Of a stretch of 64,000 bases of DNA, positions 25,701 to 37,700 are shown in pieces (positions within the stretch are counted from its first letter, which is position 1; every line of letters starts with the position of its first letter). Made by a program: the position numbers and the translations under genes. Origin of the DNA: Pycnopodia helianthoides (lineage: Eukaryota; Echinodermata; Asteroidea; Forcipulatida; Asteriidae); the NCBI GenBank assembly GCA_032158295.1, contig CM063252.1, positions 15,897,952-15,961,951 on the forward strand, given 5' to 3'. A model generated the notes under the pieces. It ran no database searches. It was not told where the DNA came from and saw nothing but the letters and a program-made list of their open reading frames with translations.

Positions 25701-28700
25701 GTTGAGTTAAATTACATCAACTAATAGGAAGAAAGGAACCGCTGGGATTAGGGATTAGGGGTAGGGTGTGTCCACGCTGTCACTACCCCCCCCCCCCCCC
25801 TGTAACAACTCTCCTGGCACCCCTCTACCCACCCCACAAACCCGTTCCCTCTCACACCAAATGCTACTTTTCCCCCTAAACTGCTTTGGCCCTCACAGCA
25901 GCCCTTTTATTTCTTTTTCGAGGGAAAGCTTCCTATCTGGGGAGTTTGTCCCTTAATTAGATCCTTCCTCAAAAAGTTTACCCCCCTCTGCTGCCCCCCT
26001 CCCCCCTTACCCCCCTCGGTGGGTTTCCCTCTCTATGTGTGCACCTGCTTCATATGCTCAAAGCTCGGCGGAAGTGTTACGGCGCAATCATTAACTCACA
26101 TTAACCCCGTTCCTTTGGGATCGAGGATTACGCAGCATTCAAAGTGTTAGGAACTAAAGAATTAATTCTAAAATAAAGTGCAACCGTGAGGTTTCAGGCC
26201 AACTTTATTTCATCTCTTGTTTTTGTATAAAAAATACATATATATATATATAGATATACATTTTAGGGAGAAACGCTTCTAAAAAAAAATTAAAAGTTAT
26301 TGCTGTGACGAGTCCAACCTGTGGTTTTGTACAAAGATAGTGGCATGTTTTATTTTTAGACAAATTGCCCATTTTTCGAACCTGAATGGTCTTCATCTCT
26401 ATGGAATGAAATCTGTCCAGGATCCATTTACTCTGTTCGACATGACAGATTGCAGGCCCGATACGTCAGGGAGGTAACGGACCAATCGCCTTCGTTTCCA
26501 CTGGTCCATTGCCTTGGTGCCCCTTCAATATTCCAATAGAAATTTAAAAACTTCCTCATAGAGGTGCCCTTTACCAAGGAGAAAACGCCTTGCTGCCCTT
26601 GCCCTTTTAAAACCGAGCCATCAGGCCTGAGATGGAGTACGCACTTTATATATTGAGACCTTTTTCAACCTGCTCTTAGAATAGCTGCATGCATTGTGAA
26701 AAAAAGATAAAACACCAAAATAACTTTGGCTAACAAATTCCTGCGTAGATTTTGCATGGCTTCAAATTCACACCATCTACAATGGGTGCGTAGGAAAGAA
26801 GCCAAGAACCGGCGGCCGGAAGAACCGAACCAAGAACCGGGCCAAGAACCGAACCAAGAACCGGGCCAAGAACCGGCCAGTTCTGGGACAATCCCTGAGT
26901 GGAATCTTCCATCTGACTCCCATGAAATGCCAGCCTTCCAAGGCCAACCAATCTAGATACCGTAAACATCGGACAACTTTCTTCCAATCAAACAACAAGG
27001 ATCTACTTGGGCGTTATATAAAAATACTCTTATCTGGGATTAGTCCGGTCTCATGACACGACCCCAGCAAAAGCATTAACGATACCAGCTGGAGGTCTGG
27101 CCTCCTGACCGTTATGTACAATGACGGAAATTAATTCCGTCAAAGAGTGACATTGCCTAGGACTCAAGGTCAAGAGGGCGAAACCCACAGCATCAAGCCA
27201 TCCCCATACAGAAATCATCATCTCCAGAATACACAAAGGCGGATGTTTTCAGGACAGTCGTATCTGGGTTAGTCCGGTCTCCAGACAAGAAACCCCAGCA
27301 AAAAAAAAAAACATTAACTGATACCAGCTGGAGGTCTGGGCCTCCTTCGCACTAAAACCCTCCTTCGCTGTATTCAAAGGAGCTATTGTTTGCTATCGTC
27401 CGCTTCAAATTCTGATCATCGGAGGATCGCGACTAATGAAAGGAAAGCCCTTCCCCCCTCATGAGTGGCTTCAATTATAACCCCTTGGGGGGTTGTGGTG
27501 CTGGCCCAGAAAAACTTGTTTCGCCTTCGGCCACTCCCGCTTTTACTTATATGTGAACTCCCAGTTGCATAAGATTAAAGAGAAGGGCGCTTTAGTTACA
27601 TATGTCTACTTCCTAGTAGGAAATGCAGCCGACCTTCCCTGTGAGAGAGGAACAGGGGGCTTATTTTATTCAGCCTCGGAACTGTAAACCGGCTGCTCAG
27701 TGTAAGGGACGGTACAAGGTTGGGAGGGTTTCGTTCCACGGTCCCCATTTTGCCAGGGGAAAAAAAAACTTGTCACGAAACAAACCTTGGGAGATTTGAA
27801 TCAGAACACATGTAGGCAGAAGCAAAAAAGTGCTCAAAGGAACATTACAGAATTGGTTTTTGCTAACAAAACAGTTGCTGGCAGTGTAAGCACTTTATGT
27901 ATTCCACCATATACATAAACTGATAAACCTGTAGAAGTTTGAGATCGATCGGCCATCTGGGTCACCAGAAAATAGTGAAAAACCGATTACACATTTGCAT
28001 GAAATCATATAGATTCAACAAATGAATAAAACGTTCACTGAGCGATAAACTCCAATCGGAAAATTAGTTTATTCATTTCTCATCAAATATGGCATTTCAG
28101 ACAGAAATATTTCAAGGGATGTTTTCTACTATCATCATCATTAGACCGTGTAAGTTTTATGTAAATCTGTGATCAAAAAGTAAAATTCTGTAATGTTCCT
28201 TTAACAATTGTCTGCTTACCGAAAAATAAGCAGGATACCAGTCACAGGAGGGTACATGTGAGATTGTGTTTTGGCTGGTAACCTTATTTGGTGAGCATAA
28301 TTTTGTTGTGCCTGGCAACTTTTTAGCTCTATGAAATTGGGCCCAGGCACTTATACTAGTTATTACAATAATAAGAAAAATAAGACTTAAAAAGCACATT
28401 TTCTAAAGCTACAATGTGCTACTTCATTCTCGTCAAGGCAAGAAAAGCTTTTAAAAAGAAATAAATTCAAGTGCTTTTGAAAAGCAGAAATAATCTTCAG
28501 GATGATTTGTACACTATCCATTTTTCGCAACGAGAGAGACTTTGGAATAACTTTCTTCTATCTGAGCATGAATACACTGAGGATTTGACAACCCTGTTCC
28601 TTACCCTTGTCAAACCGCTGTCTGCAAAGATCCATGTCGTCTTGCATGCCTGGCACCCTGTACAGCCCCTCTATGTCCAGACCTAGATCAAAGAAGGATA

Positions 28701-31700
28701 CCAGACTGTAACCCATGTAGTTTAAAATGCCCATGTCATCCAGTGCTTCTGAATGGATTGTTCCCAATAGACGCCATCTTTACCCGTATTTGGGGTTTTG
28801 GGGTATTTGACCGCATCAAGAATTCAAACTTTTCTACGCATCAGCCAAGTGTTTCACCGACCAATCACTGCAAGCAATTTGATCAAATGTCCGTGTGCCG
28901 CACGTGGTAGTTACACGTCACACACAATTGCGCGTTTAGAAAATGATTGCTTTGTCCGTACAGATGGCTGAATTTACACCGTGTGACATCAAGTGGGAAC
29001 TTTCTATATTGAAACTAAACTATTGTTTTGATGTTTGTTGCGTCCCCTTGTAGGTCCAGGTCTATCTCCTCGATCAAGCCGTTTTGCAAATGATTATGTT
29101 CTGGCCAACTTAGAATTGTATCATCGGTCATGTGAGGGCAGCGTTCAACGAACTGTTAAAAAAGTAGCAGTTTTAATCTCGCGCGATAAAAGCTAACTCT
29201 TTTACTCATTTCTTAAAAATTAAAGCATTTCATAGACGACTATTTCACGGGGAAATTTTTCGCCATGACCATCTTTTCTGTCATGTACGTTATATGTAAA
29301 TCTGTGAACCTTTCTCTTTCCAGAGTTACAATGTCCTGCACACGCTTTAACTCACTTTGGATGTAAAGAAGGAGAGTTGACCAATCATTTTCCCCTCCCA
29401 ACCATTTTGTAAATGTTTTTTTTATCTGAGTGATGGGATCAACGTGACACAAGATGGCTAAAATAGTGAATGACGCTTTACCTCTCAGTTCCAGTTCCTC
29501 TATGCATTTGTCTACGACCACCGGCCGCGTTGTGCCGTGCGCTTTGACCAGCGTGGTCAGGTCCACCCCGTACACACGCTTGATGAGGCGACAGCTTGGT
29601 GTGCAGTCTAACGGTACTCTTTTGGAACACTGCTTGTGTGTGCTCAACCCACAATCTGTAAAGACACAGGCCGGGGAAGAAAAAGAGAGGACAATACAAT
29701 TACGATTTATTTATAAAACATTGCGTTCTTTAAAATGCTGGAGGGATTCAAAATTGAACACTGCTTGTTCTAACAACAACATGCCCTCAAAAGCGTGTGA
29801 TTCTACGGGTTGTAAGCACAGAATTCTGCGCTTATAGCGCCCTCAAAAGCGTGTGATTCTACGGGTTGTAAGCACAGAATTCTGCGCTTACAGCGCCTTC
29901 AAAAGCGTGTGATTCTATGGGTTGTATAATTCTGCGCTTACAGCGCCCTCAAAAGCGTGTGATTCTACGGGTTGTAAGCACAGAATTCTGTGCTTACAGA
30001 TTCCTAAAAAGTGTGTGATTCTACGGGTTGTAAGCACAGAATTCTGTGCTTACAGATTCCTCAAAAGTGTGTGATTCTACGGGTTGTAAGCACAGAATTC
30101 TGCGCTTACAGCGCCCTCAAAAGCGTGTGACTCTACGGGTTGTAAGCACAGAATTCTGTGCTTACAGCTTCCTCAAAAGTGTGTGATTCTACGGGTTGTA
30201 AGCACAGAATTCTGTGCTAACGGCGCCCTCAAAAGCGTGTGATTCCATGGGTTGTAAGCACAACATTCCGGAGTAAGCAGAGCTACGAAATTGGGCACCG
30301 ATTTGAACCGACAATTTTGTTTCCGTGCCGCAAAAACACAAGTTTTGCAGGGGTCCATTTCACAAAACCCTCCCTAACTTAGGACTAGTCCTGGGCAATG
30401 CTAAGAGATAGGACTTACTGGTCCTAACTTAAGACTAGTCCTATCTCTTGGCATTGCCTAGGACTAGTCCTAAGTTAGGAAGAGTTTTGTGAAATCGACC
30501 CCAGGGACTCCCATGATATATTCTTTCCTCTGAAAAAACTAAAAGGTGCCAAAAACAAGATAATTGGTTACACATGATGAGTGAGGTTCAACCAGGATAC
30601 AGAAGTAATAGGCTGTACATCTATTAACTAATGCTACATGAAGAAAAGTTTGTTTTTTTTAAAGGGGGAGGGGGGAAAAAGAAATGCACTATGACGGAAA
30701 TTCACAACTTCCATATCCATTTGGAAAAAAATGTAAACAAGTGTTGACCCCCATCGGTCCCTGATTGGGGGGGGGGATGATTCCTGACACGCCACTGACC
30801 AAATCCCTTGTGGAGACATAAATTAGCCATTTTGGATCACAACAGGAAATAGTTTGTGAGTAAACAAGGCATGAGGTTATTAATATAGTTGTGTGGAAGT
30901 TATCATCGACATTTTCTGTCACTGGTTCATGTATTTTTGCTATCTAGAAAAAAACATTTTTTTTTGAGCAGTAGACTTTTATTCGAATATTTTTTCTTAA
31001 AAACAGGGTGTTTTTTTTAGAGGGACTTTGTTTCTGTTGCAATAAATCTAACTCGATCCTTTGGTGCACATGGTGATCATGCATTGAAAAGTGACCACCA
31101 AAAAGATTGTTCATACCAACTGAAAAGAAGCTATCTGTGAAAAGTTTCTTTCAATGCCCCCCCATGCCACACCCCCCTCCGTTATCATCGCAGTTTTAAA
31201 GGAACATTACAGAATTGGTAAGAAAAAAACTTGTAAAATATACTTTTTGATCATAGATTTACATGAAACTTACACAGTCTAAAGATGATGATAGTAGAAA
31301 ACATCCCTTGAAATATTTCTGTATGAAATGCCATATTTGATGAGAAATGAATAAACTAATTTTCCGATTGGAGTTTATCACTCAGTGAGCGTTTTATTCA
31401 TTTGTTGAATCTATATGATTTTTAATGCAAATGTGTAATCGGTTTTTCACTATTTTCTCGTGACCCAGATGGCCGATTCGATCTCAAACTTCTACAGGTT
31501 TGTCAGTTTATATATATGGTGGATTACATAAAGTGCTTACACTGCCAGCAACTGTTTTGTTAGCAAAAACCAGTTCTGTAATGTTCCTTTAAGCACCGTA
31601 ATAAGTGCTTATCAAAAGGCGGTGCCTAAGTCATTCATGAACATTGTAATTGAGGGGAGGGGGGGGAATGAAGCAAGACTTCAGCCATCTTTGGATTTAG

Positions 31701-34700
31701 AGGCACTTTCTCAACAACGACAACAAAGCTATTGACTGAATGACAAACTCAACAAAACTCTGTTACAATCACACCGAGAAAATGCTGAACCAAAATTATC
31801 TCAACTTAAAAACCACACAAATTTGAGAAAACTGTTAGCATGGATTGAGTAAAGAGCCAACCCGGGAAAAAGCCTTGCCTCACGAAGGAAAATATCTCCA
31901 AAAAAAAAACCTTCTGAAAATTCTCACGTCTTTATTAAGAATACAGATCAAAAGTATTGAGTTGTTACACTAGCAAGATTTCCCCCTCGAATTAAAACAA
32001 ATTACTATTTACCCGATTTACAATTTTGTTTTAGTGGCGGTTATAATTAGGAACTTCTCATTGGTAATGAACCCATTAAACTGAAACTCAATTTACCTTG
32101 AGGCCATCTGAAAGGAAAACCTTGTTTATGAAAGGGACACTATCGATGAACAAGTCTCACTTTGTAACAGACATTTTTGTTCGACCGTGCAGTGATGTCC
32201 CACTACTCAGTCACCGAAACGTCTTAGAACTGCTTCTATGTCTTAGAACTGCTTCAATGTCTTAGAACTGTTTCTATGTCTCAGAACTGCGTCTATGTCT
32301 TACAACTGTTTCTATGTCTTAGAACTGATTCTATGTCTCAGAACTGCTTCTATGTCTTACAACTGTTTCTATGTCTTAGAACTGCTTCAATGTCTTAGAA
32401 CTGTTTCTATGTCTTAGAACTGCTTCTATGTCTTAGAACTGATTCTATGTCTCAGAACTGCTTCTATGTCTCAGAACTGCTTCTATGTCTTACAACTGTT
32501 TCTATGTCTTAGAGCTGCTTCAATGTCTTAGAACTGTTTCTATGTCTTAGAACTGCTTTTATGTCTTAGAACTGATTCTACAGTATGTCTCAGAACTGCT
32601 TCTATGTCTTACAACTGTTTCTATGTCTTAGAACTGCTTCAATGTCTTAGAACTGCTTTCTATGTCTTAGAACTGATTCTATGTCTTGAGCAAGACTTTA
32701 TCAAGACGGCTTTGTCCTTCGGATGGGACATTAAGCCATAGGTCCTGTGTACTAGGATTGGTAGTGCACATAAAAGAAACCAGAACACTTTATGGTGGAA
32801 GAGTAGGGGTTAACCCCAGTGTTTCTGGTTCACATAGCAAGCACCCTTGTTTACAGGTTTCCTCAGGCTGATCAATTTCATTTATGAGTCTTCCTTGGTT
32901 TCAATACCAGAAGTAAATAATAATAGTACAAATCGGTTCTACTTCATTGAGAACCCCAGGGCTTAAAGCTCAGTCAAGCCGCTTATCTTACCTGAACATC
33001 TGACTCCCTGGGCAATGAGGCCCCACATGAAGTTACCGCAGTACTCACACCAAATAAACCCCTGGAAGTTGTGTACCTGTCCAAAGTAACAACAAAATAA
33101 TAATAACACGGTGTAATGATAACGATGGTAAATGTGCCACCAGTCTACCCAACTCGGTTTCCCCTAAATCCCCCCATCAAACCAGGCTGTCTACCTGTTC
33201 CCTAATCAGGTTGGTTTAAGAGTTGGGCTTATTGTTACAACCTCCTCTATCCAACTTGGTTTCCCTCAATCATGGTGTTTGGGGCATCAAACCAGGCTGT
33301 CTGCCTGTTCCCTAAATCAGGTTGGTTTAAGAGTTGGGCTTATTGTTACAACCTCCTCTATCCAACTTGGTTTCCCTCAATCATGGTGTTTGGGGCGTCA
33401 AACCAGGCTGTCTGCACGTTCCCTAAATCAGGCTGTGTTGAGGCCGAGCGGTTGGAACATCGGACTCAAGTTCTGGTGGCTGAGTCATCGGGGTGTGGGT
33501 TCGAATCCCCGTCATGACACCTTGTGTCCTTGAGCAAGACACTTTACTATAATTGCTTCTCTTCACCTAGGGGTCAATGGGTACCTGTGAGGGCAGAGAT
33601 GATTCTTGTGATTGATCTAGCTTGGTCCGCTTAGGCAGCACAGGCTGTATACTCCCAAGGGAGCTGAGATGGTTTAAGGAAAGAAATTAATGGCCCAGGG
33701 ACCAAGGGTAATAATGTTTGTAAAGCACATTGAGAGTTCTCCTAGAACTGAAATGTGCTCTATAAGAACGCCATATTATTATATAATTATTGGTTTTAGA
33801 GTTGGGCTTTTTGTTACAACCTCACACTATTTGATTATGTGCATAAAACCAACAGGGGAGATGTTGTACAAACTAAGTACAAACAATGGGAGAATACAGT
33901 GAAGTCCACGATTGACCAGGTTGCCAAAATATTTGTGTGGGTGGGAAGGGAAGGGGGGAAGGGGGGAGGGGGGGTTACCTTGAAATTATGAGCTTTCTCA
34001 TAAGATGCTGATGTGGCATTGTCGATGCAACCAGTACCACCAGTCCTCGAGTCAACCTGGCAAAAAAATGAGATGAAATCAAATCTACATGAACAAAATG
34101 TATTCTCATGAAATCTTCCTGTACTAACAAGATTTCTACAGGAGACACGCACAAAATCAACCCTGACATGTCGACTTGAAAACTTAAAACTTTCCTAAAT
34201 ATTGTTTGAAGCTTTGCATGGTGTGGACAAATTGGAAAAACTATAAATAAATATTAGTAAACTTGCTCTGAGAAGAGCCGGATTGGTCTCGACGTTTCGA
34301 ACAGTATACTCTGCTCGTCTTCAGGAGAATGAAGACGAAGACGAAGACGAGCTTCTCCTGAAGACGAGCAGAGTATACTGTTCGAAATGTCGAGACCAAA
34401 GCGGCTCTTCTCAGAGCCAACACTCAAACAAAAGAGATTTACACGTGGTTATACCCGCAAGTTTACTATTATTTATTTATAGCTTTTCCTATTAAACTTT
34501 TCTGTCATTCAATGTCTGAGATTCCCGTCCGAGAGATCAGCGTGGTCGACGTCCCTTCATATTTCTACGTCCAGTGAAACAGCTGAGAGGAAACCGCACG
34601 ACTTAAGTCATTTAGCCTTCTCCGAAATACCGACAAGAAAAGTTTATTTAGAGAACCAAAAGATGCAAAGAACAAAAGGACAAGGGATTGCCGGGATTAA

Positions 34701-37700
34701 ATCGACAGGGTTTAAACAATCTGCCCACTGGGGCTTATTTTAGACACGGCTCACGTGCCCCGGCGTTAACATTTGTGACAAAAATGAAAGGGTGTTAGTG
34801 AATGATTTGCAATTTTCGCATGAACGAGATATTCAAAGAACACAAGAACGACAAAGACAAAAAGACTGCGGAATATCAAGCTAACTGACAGCCAGGCTTA
34901 AATTGTCAATGCTAATTTTTTTTTTAGAAATACCAATAAGCATCAGCATTTTGTGGCAAAAATCGAAGAGTGTGCGTGATCTGCATTTGTGTTTTTATTG
35001 AACGAGATACTTAAAGAACTCAAGAATGACAAAGACAAAAAGGTTGCGGACTATCAGGCTAACAGACAGCCGGGCTTAAATTGTCGTCGCTAAATGTTTT
35101 GAAGAACCATAAGCATCAGCATTTTGTGTGCGTTGCCTGCATTTGTGTTTTTAACGTCTGGGATATTAAAGAACACAAGAACGACAAAGACAAAAAAGTT
35201 GCAAATTGTCAAGATAGTCAAAGCTTAAAATTCATACACTGTTACTTTCTGAAAGGGGAAACAAAAACCCAAACAAACGGTGGACAATTGTCAAGACAAT
35301 AGGCAGGACTTGGGAAGTTTTTTTTTGTGGCTGATGTTTTCTATTCAAAATGACACGTAAAAGCAATCTGCATTTGTCACAATCTTTTTAATGAGCGCGA
35401 TTTAAAGAGTTTGAGAAACTGCAGGGAAATTGTTCAAACTTTCTGCATGACATTCTAACAAAAGGTGATGTGTTTATTAGATACATGCAGAGGTCAGGAT
35501 GGCTGAAGTGGAGGATTGGGGGGGAGGAGGGAAGGGGAGGGGGAAGGGGAGGGGGAGGGGAGGGGGAGAGGGAGGGGGAGGAGGGAAGGGGGAGGGGGGG
35601 AAGGGGGGGTCAGTTAGTAAAGAATCCTAATAGACCTCAAAGTATTCCATGAACCCCTGGGAGCCCTTCCAAACAAAGAACCACCACACTCCTTATCTCT
35701 AGTCCCCTGGCTGCCCCCTGCGCTTATACCCCCCCCCCCTTAACATCCCCCTCAACACCCCCCTCAATTAGACCCAGTCATGTCAGCTTCATGTATGGAC
35801 GCATCAAAGTCTAATCTCCCACTCCAACCATTTTAAGAACACTTCACGCCTGACGAAACGAAAGGGGGTGGGGGGGGGCGGGTCTCGACCATACTGGTGT
35901 GCGTGTAATTGTTCAGATTGTGAAGTAGAAAAGCCAGTTGTGGAATCTGAGTGGGGAGAGGGAGGGAGTGAGTGAGGGAGGGAGGGAGGGGGGGCACTCG
36001 AGTCTCTATGAGACAGCTGTCGGGGTCGGCTGTGTGGGAAAAACTGGCGGATCAGCTGCACTAAGCCCCCCCGTCCACGTATTATCTGTATCCCCCCCTT
36101 GTCCACATATAACAGGTGGAATTATTTGTTTTGATGGGTTAAGACACCTGGGGTGCTGCGTGTGGCTTATGTGTCATCGGGTTTCCAAACCCTCCGAACA
36201 AACGTCAGACTTGGTACACACTGATAACTTCCTGAGTTTATAATTCTCGGTGCTTCATCCGACCACACTGCTAAAAAAAACCTACGGAGGGTAGACATTT
36301 TTTTTGTATTTTCGAAAGGGGGTGTTTTAGTTCGTCAAAAGGGGGAAAACGGATTTGAAAAAATGGGTGTTGGACCTAGGCCTTCCCCTTGATCGGGAAG
36401 CAAACTACAGTTGCTTCAAAACGCCTGGGTGTTACTTTTCAGCAGATTTACAGGGTCTCTACGGCACCCTAAGTAAAGAGGAAGCTGCGTGCACTTGACC
36501 CCCCTCGGGCTTGACCTTTTCAAAGATTTTTTGAAAGACTCTATCCGGTTACTAGTGGAATGTTGCTTACTTGAAATTTCTCATAGCCCCTGTGGAAATA
36601 CCTGCGTTTTGGCTTATATAATTTAAAGTACAAGATTGGGTTGGTGAGTTTTCTGGAGGGGGTTATAGGACTTAATTTTTTTTTTCAATTTGCGGGTCAT
36701 TTCTCCAATTGAACTAGAATTAGTGATTGAATAAGGATTTAGCCGGTTACCAGTGGAATGTTGCTTACTTGAATTTTCTCATAGCCCCTGTGGAAATACT
36801 TGTACAGTACAAGCGATTTGGTCACCTGGGCAGTAACCAGGAGCACCAGGCAATAGCCAGGGACACCAGGGGTTGATTTCACAAAGCACTAAGATTCATC
36901 TTAAGATGAGTTATCAGTATTACCATAGTGATTTGTATTGTGACATCACTCTTTGCTAAGCAACTGCGATGGATTTGCAGTTACGATCAGTCTGAACTCT
37001 TTGTGAAATCGAGCCCAGGGCAATAACCAGGGTCACCCAGGCAATAACCAGGGGCATGGAGGCACCATGAAGTATCAGGCCTGGGTATGAATATTCGTAA
37101 TAAAACAAATAAATTCATCCCAATTTCTTTATTGTAGATGACAGCATATCAGTTTACATATTTTTATTTTATGGGTAGGGTCTAATTGGGCCCAGGACAG
37201 GAATGAACGACAAAGAGAGCGCCCTCGGGGTCTCACCTGATCCTGATGGGATCCCTTCCGCCCTCCCACGTTCAGCGGCACCACGGTGCCGTTGCTGAGC
37301 CGCTTGTCTCGTATCGTGGCGTACTTTGAGTGCTTCTCGTAGATGGGCTCAGACTCCATGGACTTGATGTAGTCGGCCGCCTTGGCCTCCACGTAGAGGG
37401 TGATCAGGCCGTCCTCCACCAGGTCGTGCAGCGCGTCGAATCGCTTGTCGGCAACGTAGTGCTTGCCATCGTAGTACAGACGAAAATTGCGCGTTGTGTT
37501 GTTCAGCCTGGATTTAAAAAAACAAAAAAAAAAAAAAAAACAATGATTTACTGCTGTCATCATTGTAAATGAGAAAATTAAAGGAACATTACAGAATTGG
37601 TTTTTGCTGACGAAACAGTTGCTGGCAGTGTAAGCACTTTATGTAATCCACCAGATACATAAACTGGCAAACCTGTAGAAGTTTGAGATCGATCGGCCAT

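Larger units (their letters stand above)
24306..28604 (-). other. Intron 8 (4299 bp)
   Basis: GTAAGG...gtccag. It contains the SINE, the CTCF-like element, MITE C, a 24-bp-period repeat at 26825-26878, a direct repeat (27028-27112 / 27258-27346), MITE A copy 7 and part of the aatttcata element. No second gene is seen. Confidence 0.85.
29656..32991 (-). other. Intron 6 (3336 bp)
   Basis: GTAAGA...tttacag. It holds two minisatellites, a palindrome, MITE A copy 8 and a SINE fragment (32690-32890). About 30503-31195 and 31593-32218 show no recognised feature. Confidence 0.85.
33077..33978 (-). other. Intron 5 (902 bp)
   Basis: GTAACC...tggacag. Almost wholly made of the 107-bp repeat and SINE copy 2, plus a G-rich run at 33940-33974 that touches the exon 5 donor. 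Confidence 0.85.
34057..37236 (-). other. Intron 4 (3180 bp)
   Basis: GTGAGA...tttgccag. It contains the fold-back at 34225-34483, the 34835-35300 tandem repeat, G-rich tracts (35517-35618, 35935-35995), a 65-bp direct repeat (36545-36600 / 36735-36800) and the ccagg minisatellite. No alternative first exon found. Confidence 0.85.

Noticed and set aside
25741..25768. Interstitial telomere repeat (ggattaggg words)
   Set aside because: Only about three imperfect units; too short to separate from chance in G-rich DNA.
26726..26956. Open frame with EPNQEPGQ repeats
   Set aside because: Explained by a short 24-bp minisatellite; the flanks show no family similarity.
29783..30262. CRISPR-like array
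   Set aside because: Units are contiguous tandem copies with no unique spacers, in an animal intron.
34057..37236. Alternative first exon for an SH2-less chimaerin isoform
   Set aside because: Mammals have such isoforms, but I found no open segment with a start codon, a phase-0 donor and recognisable sequence in intron 4.
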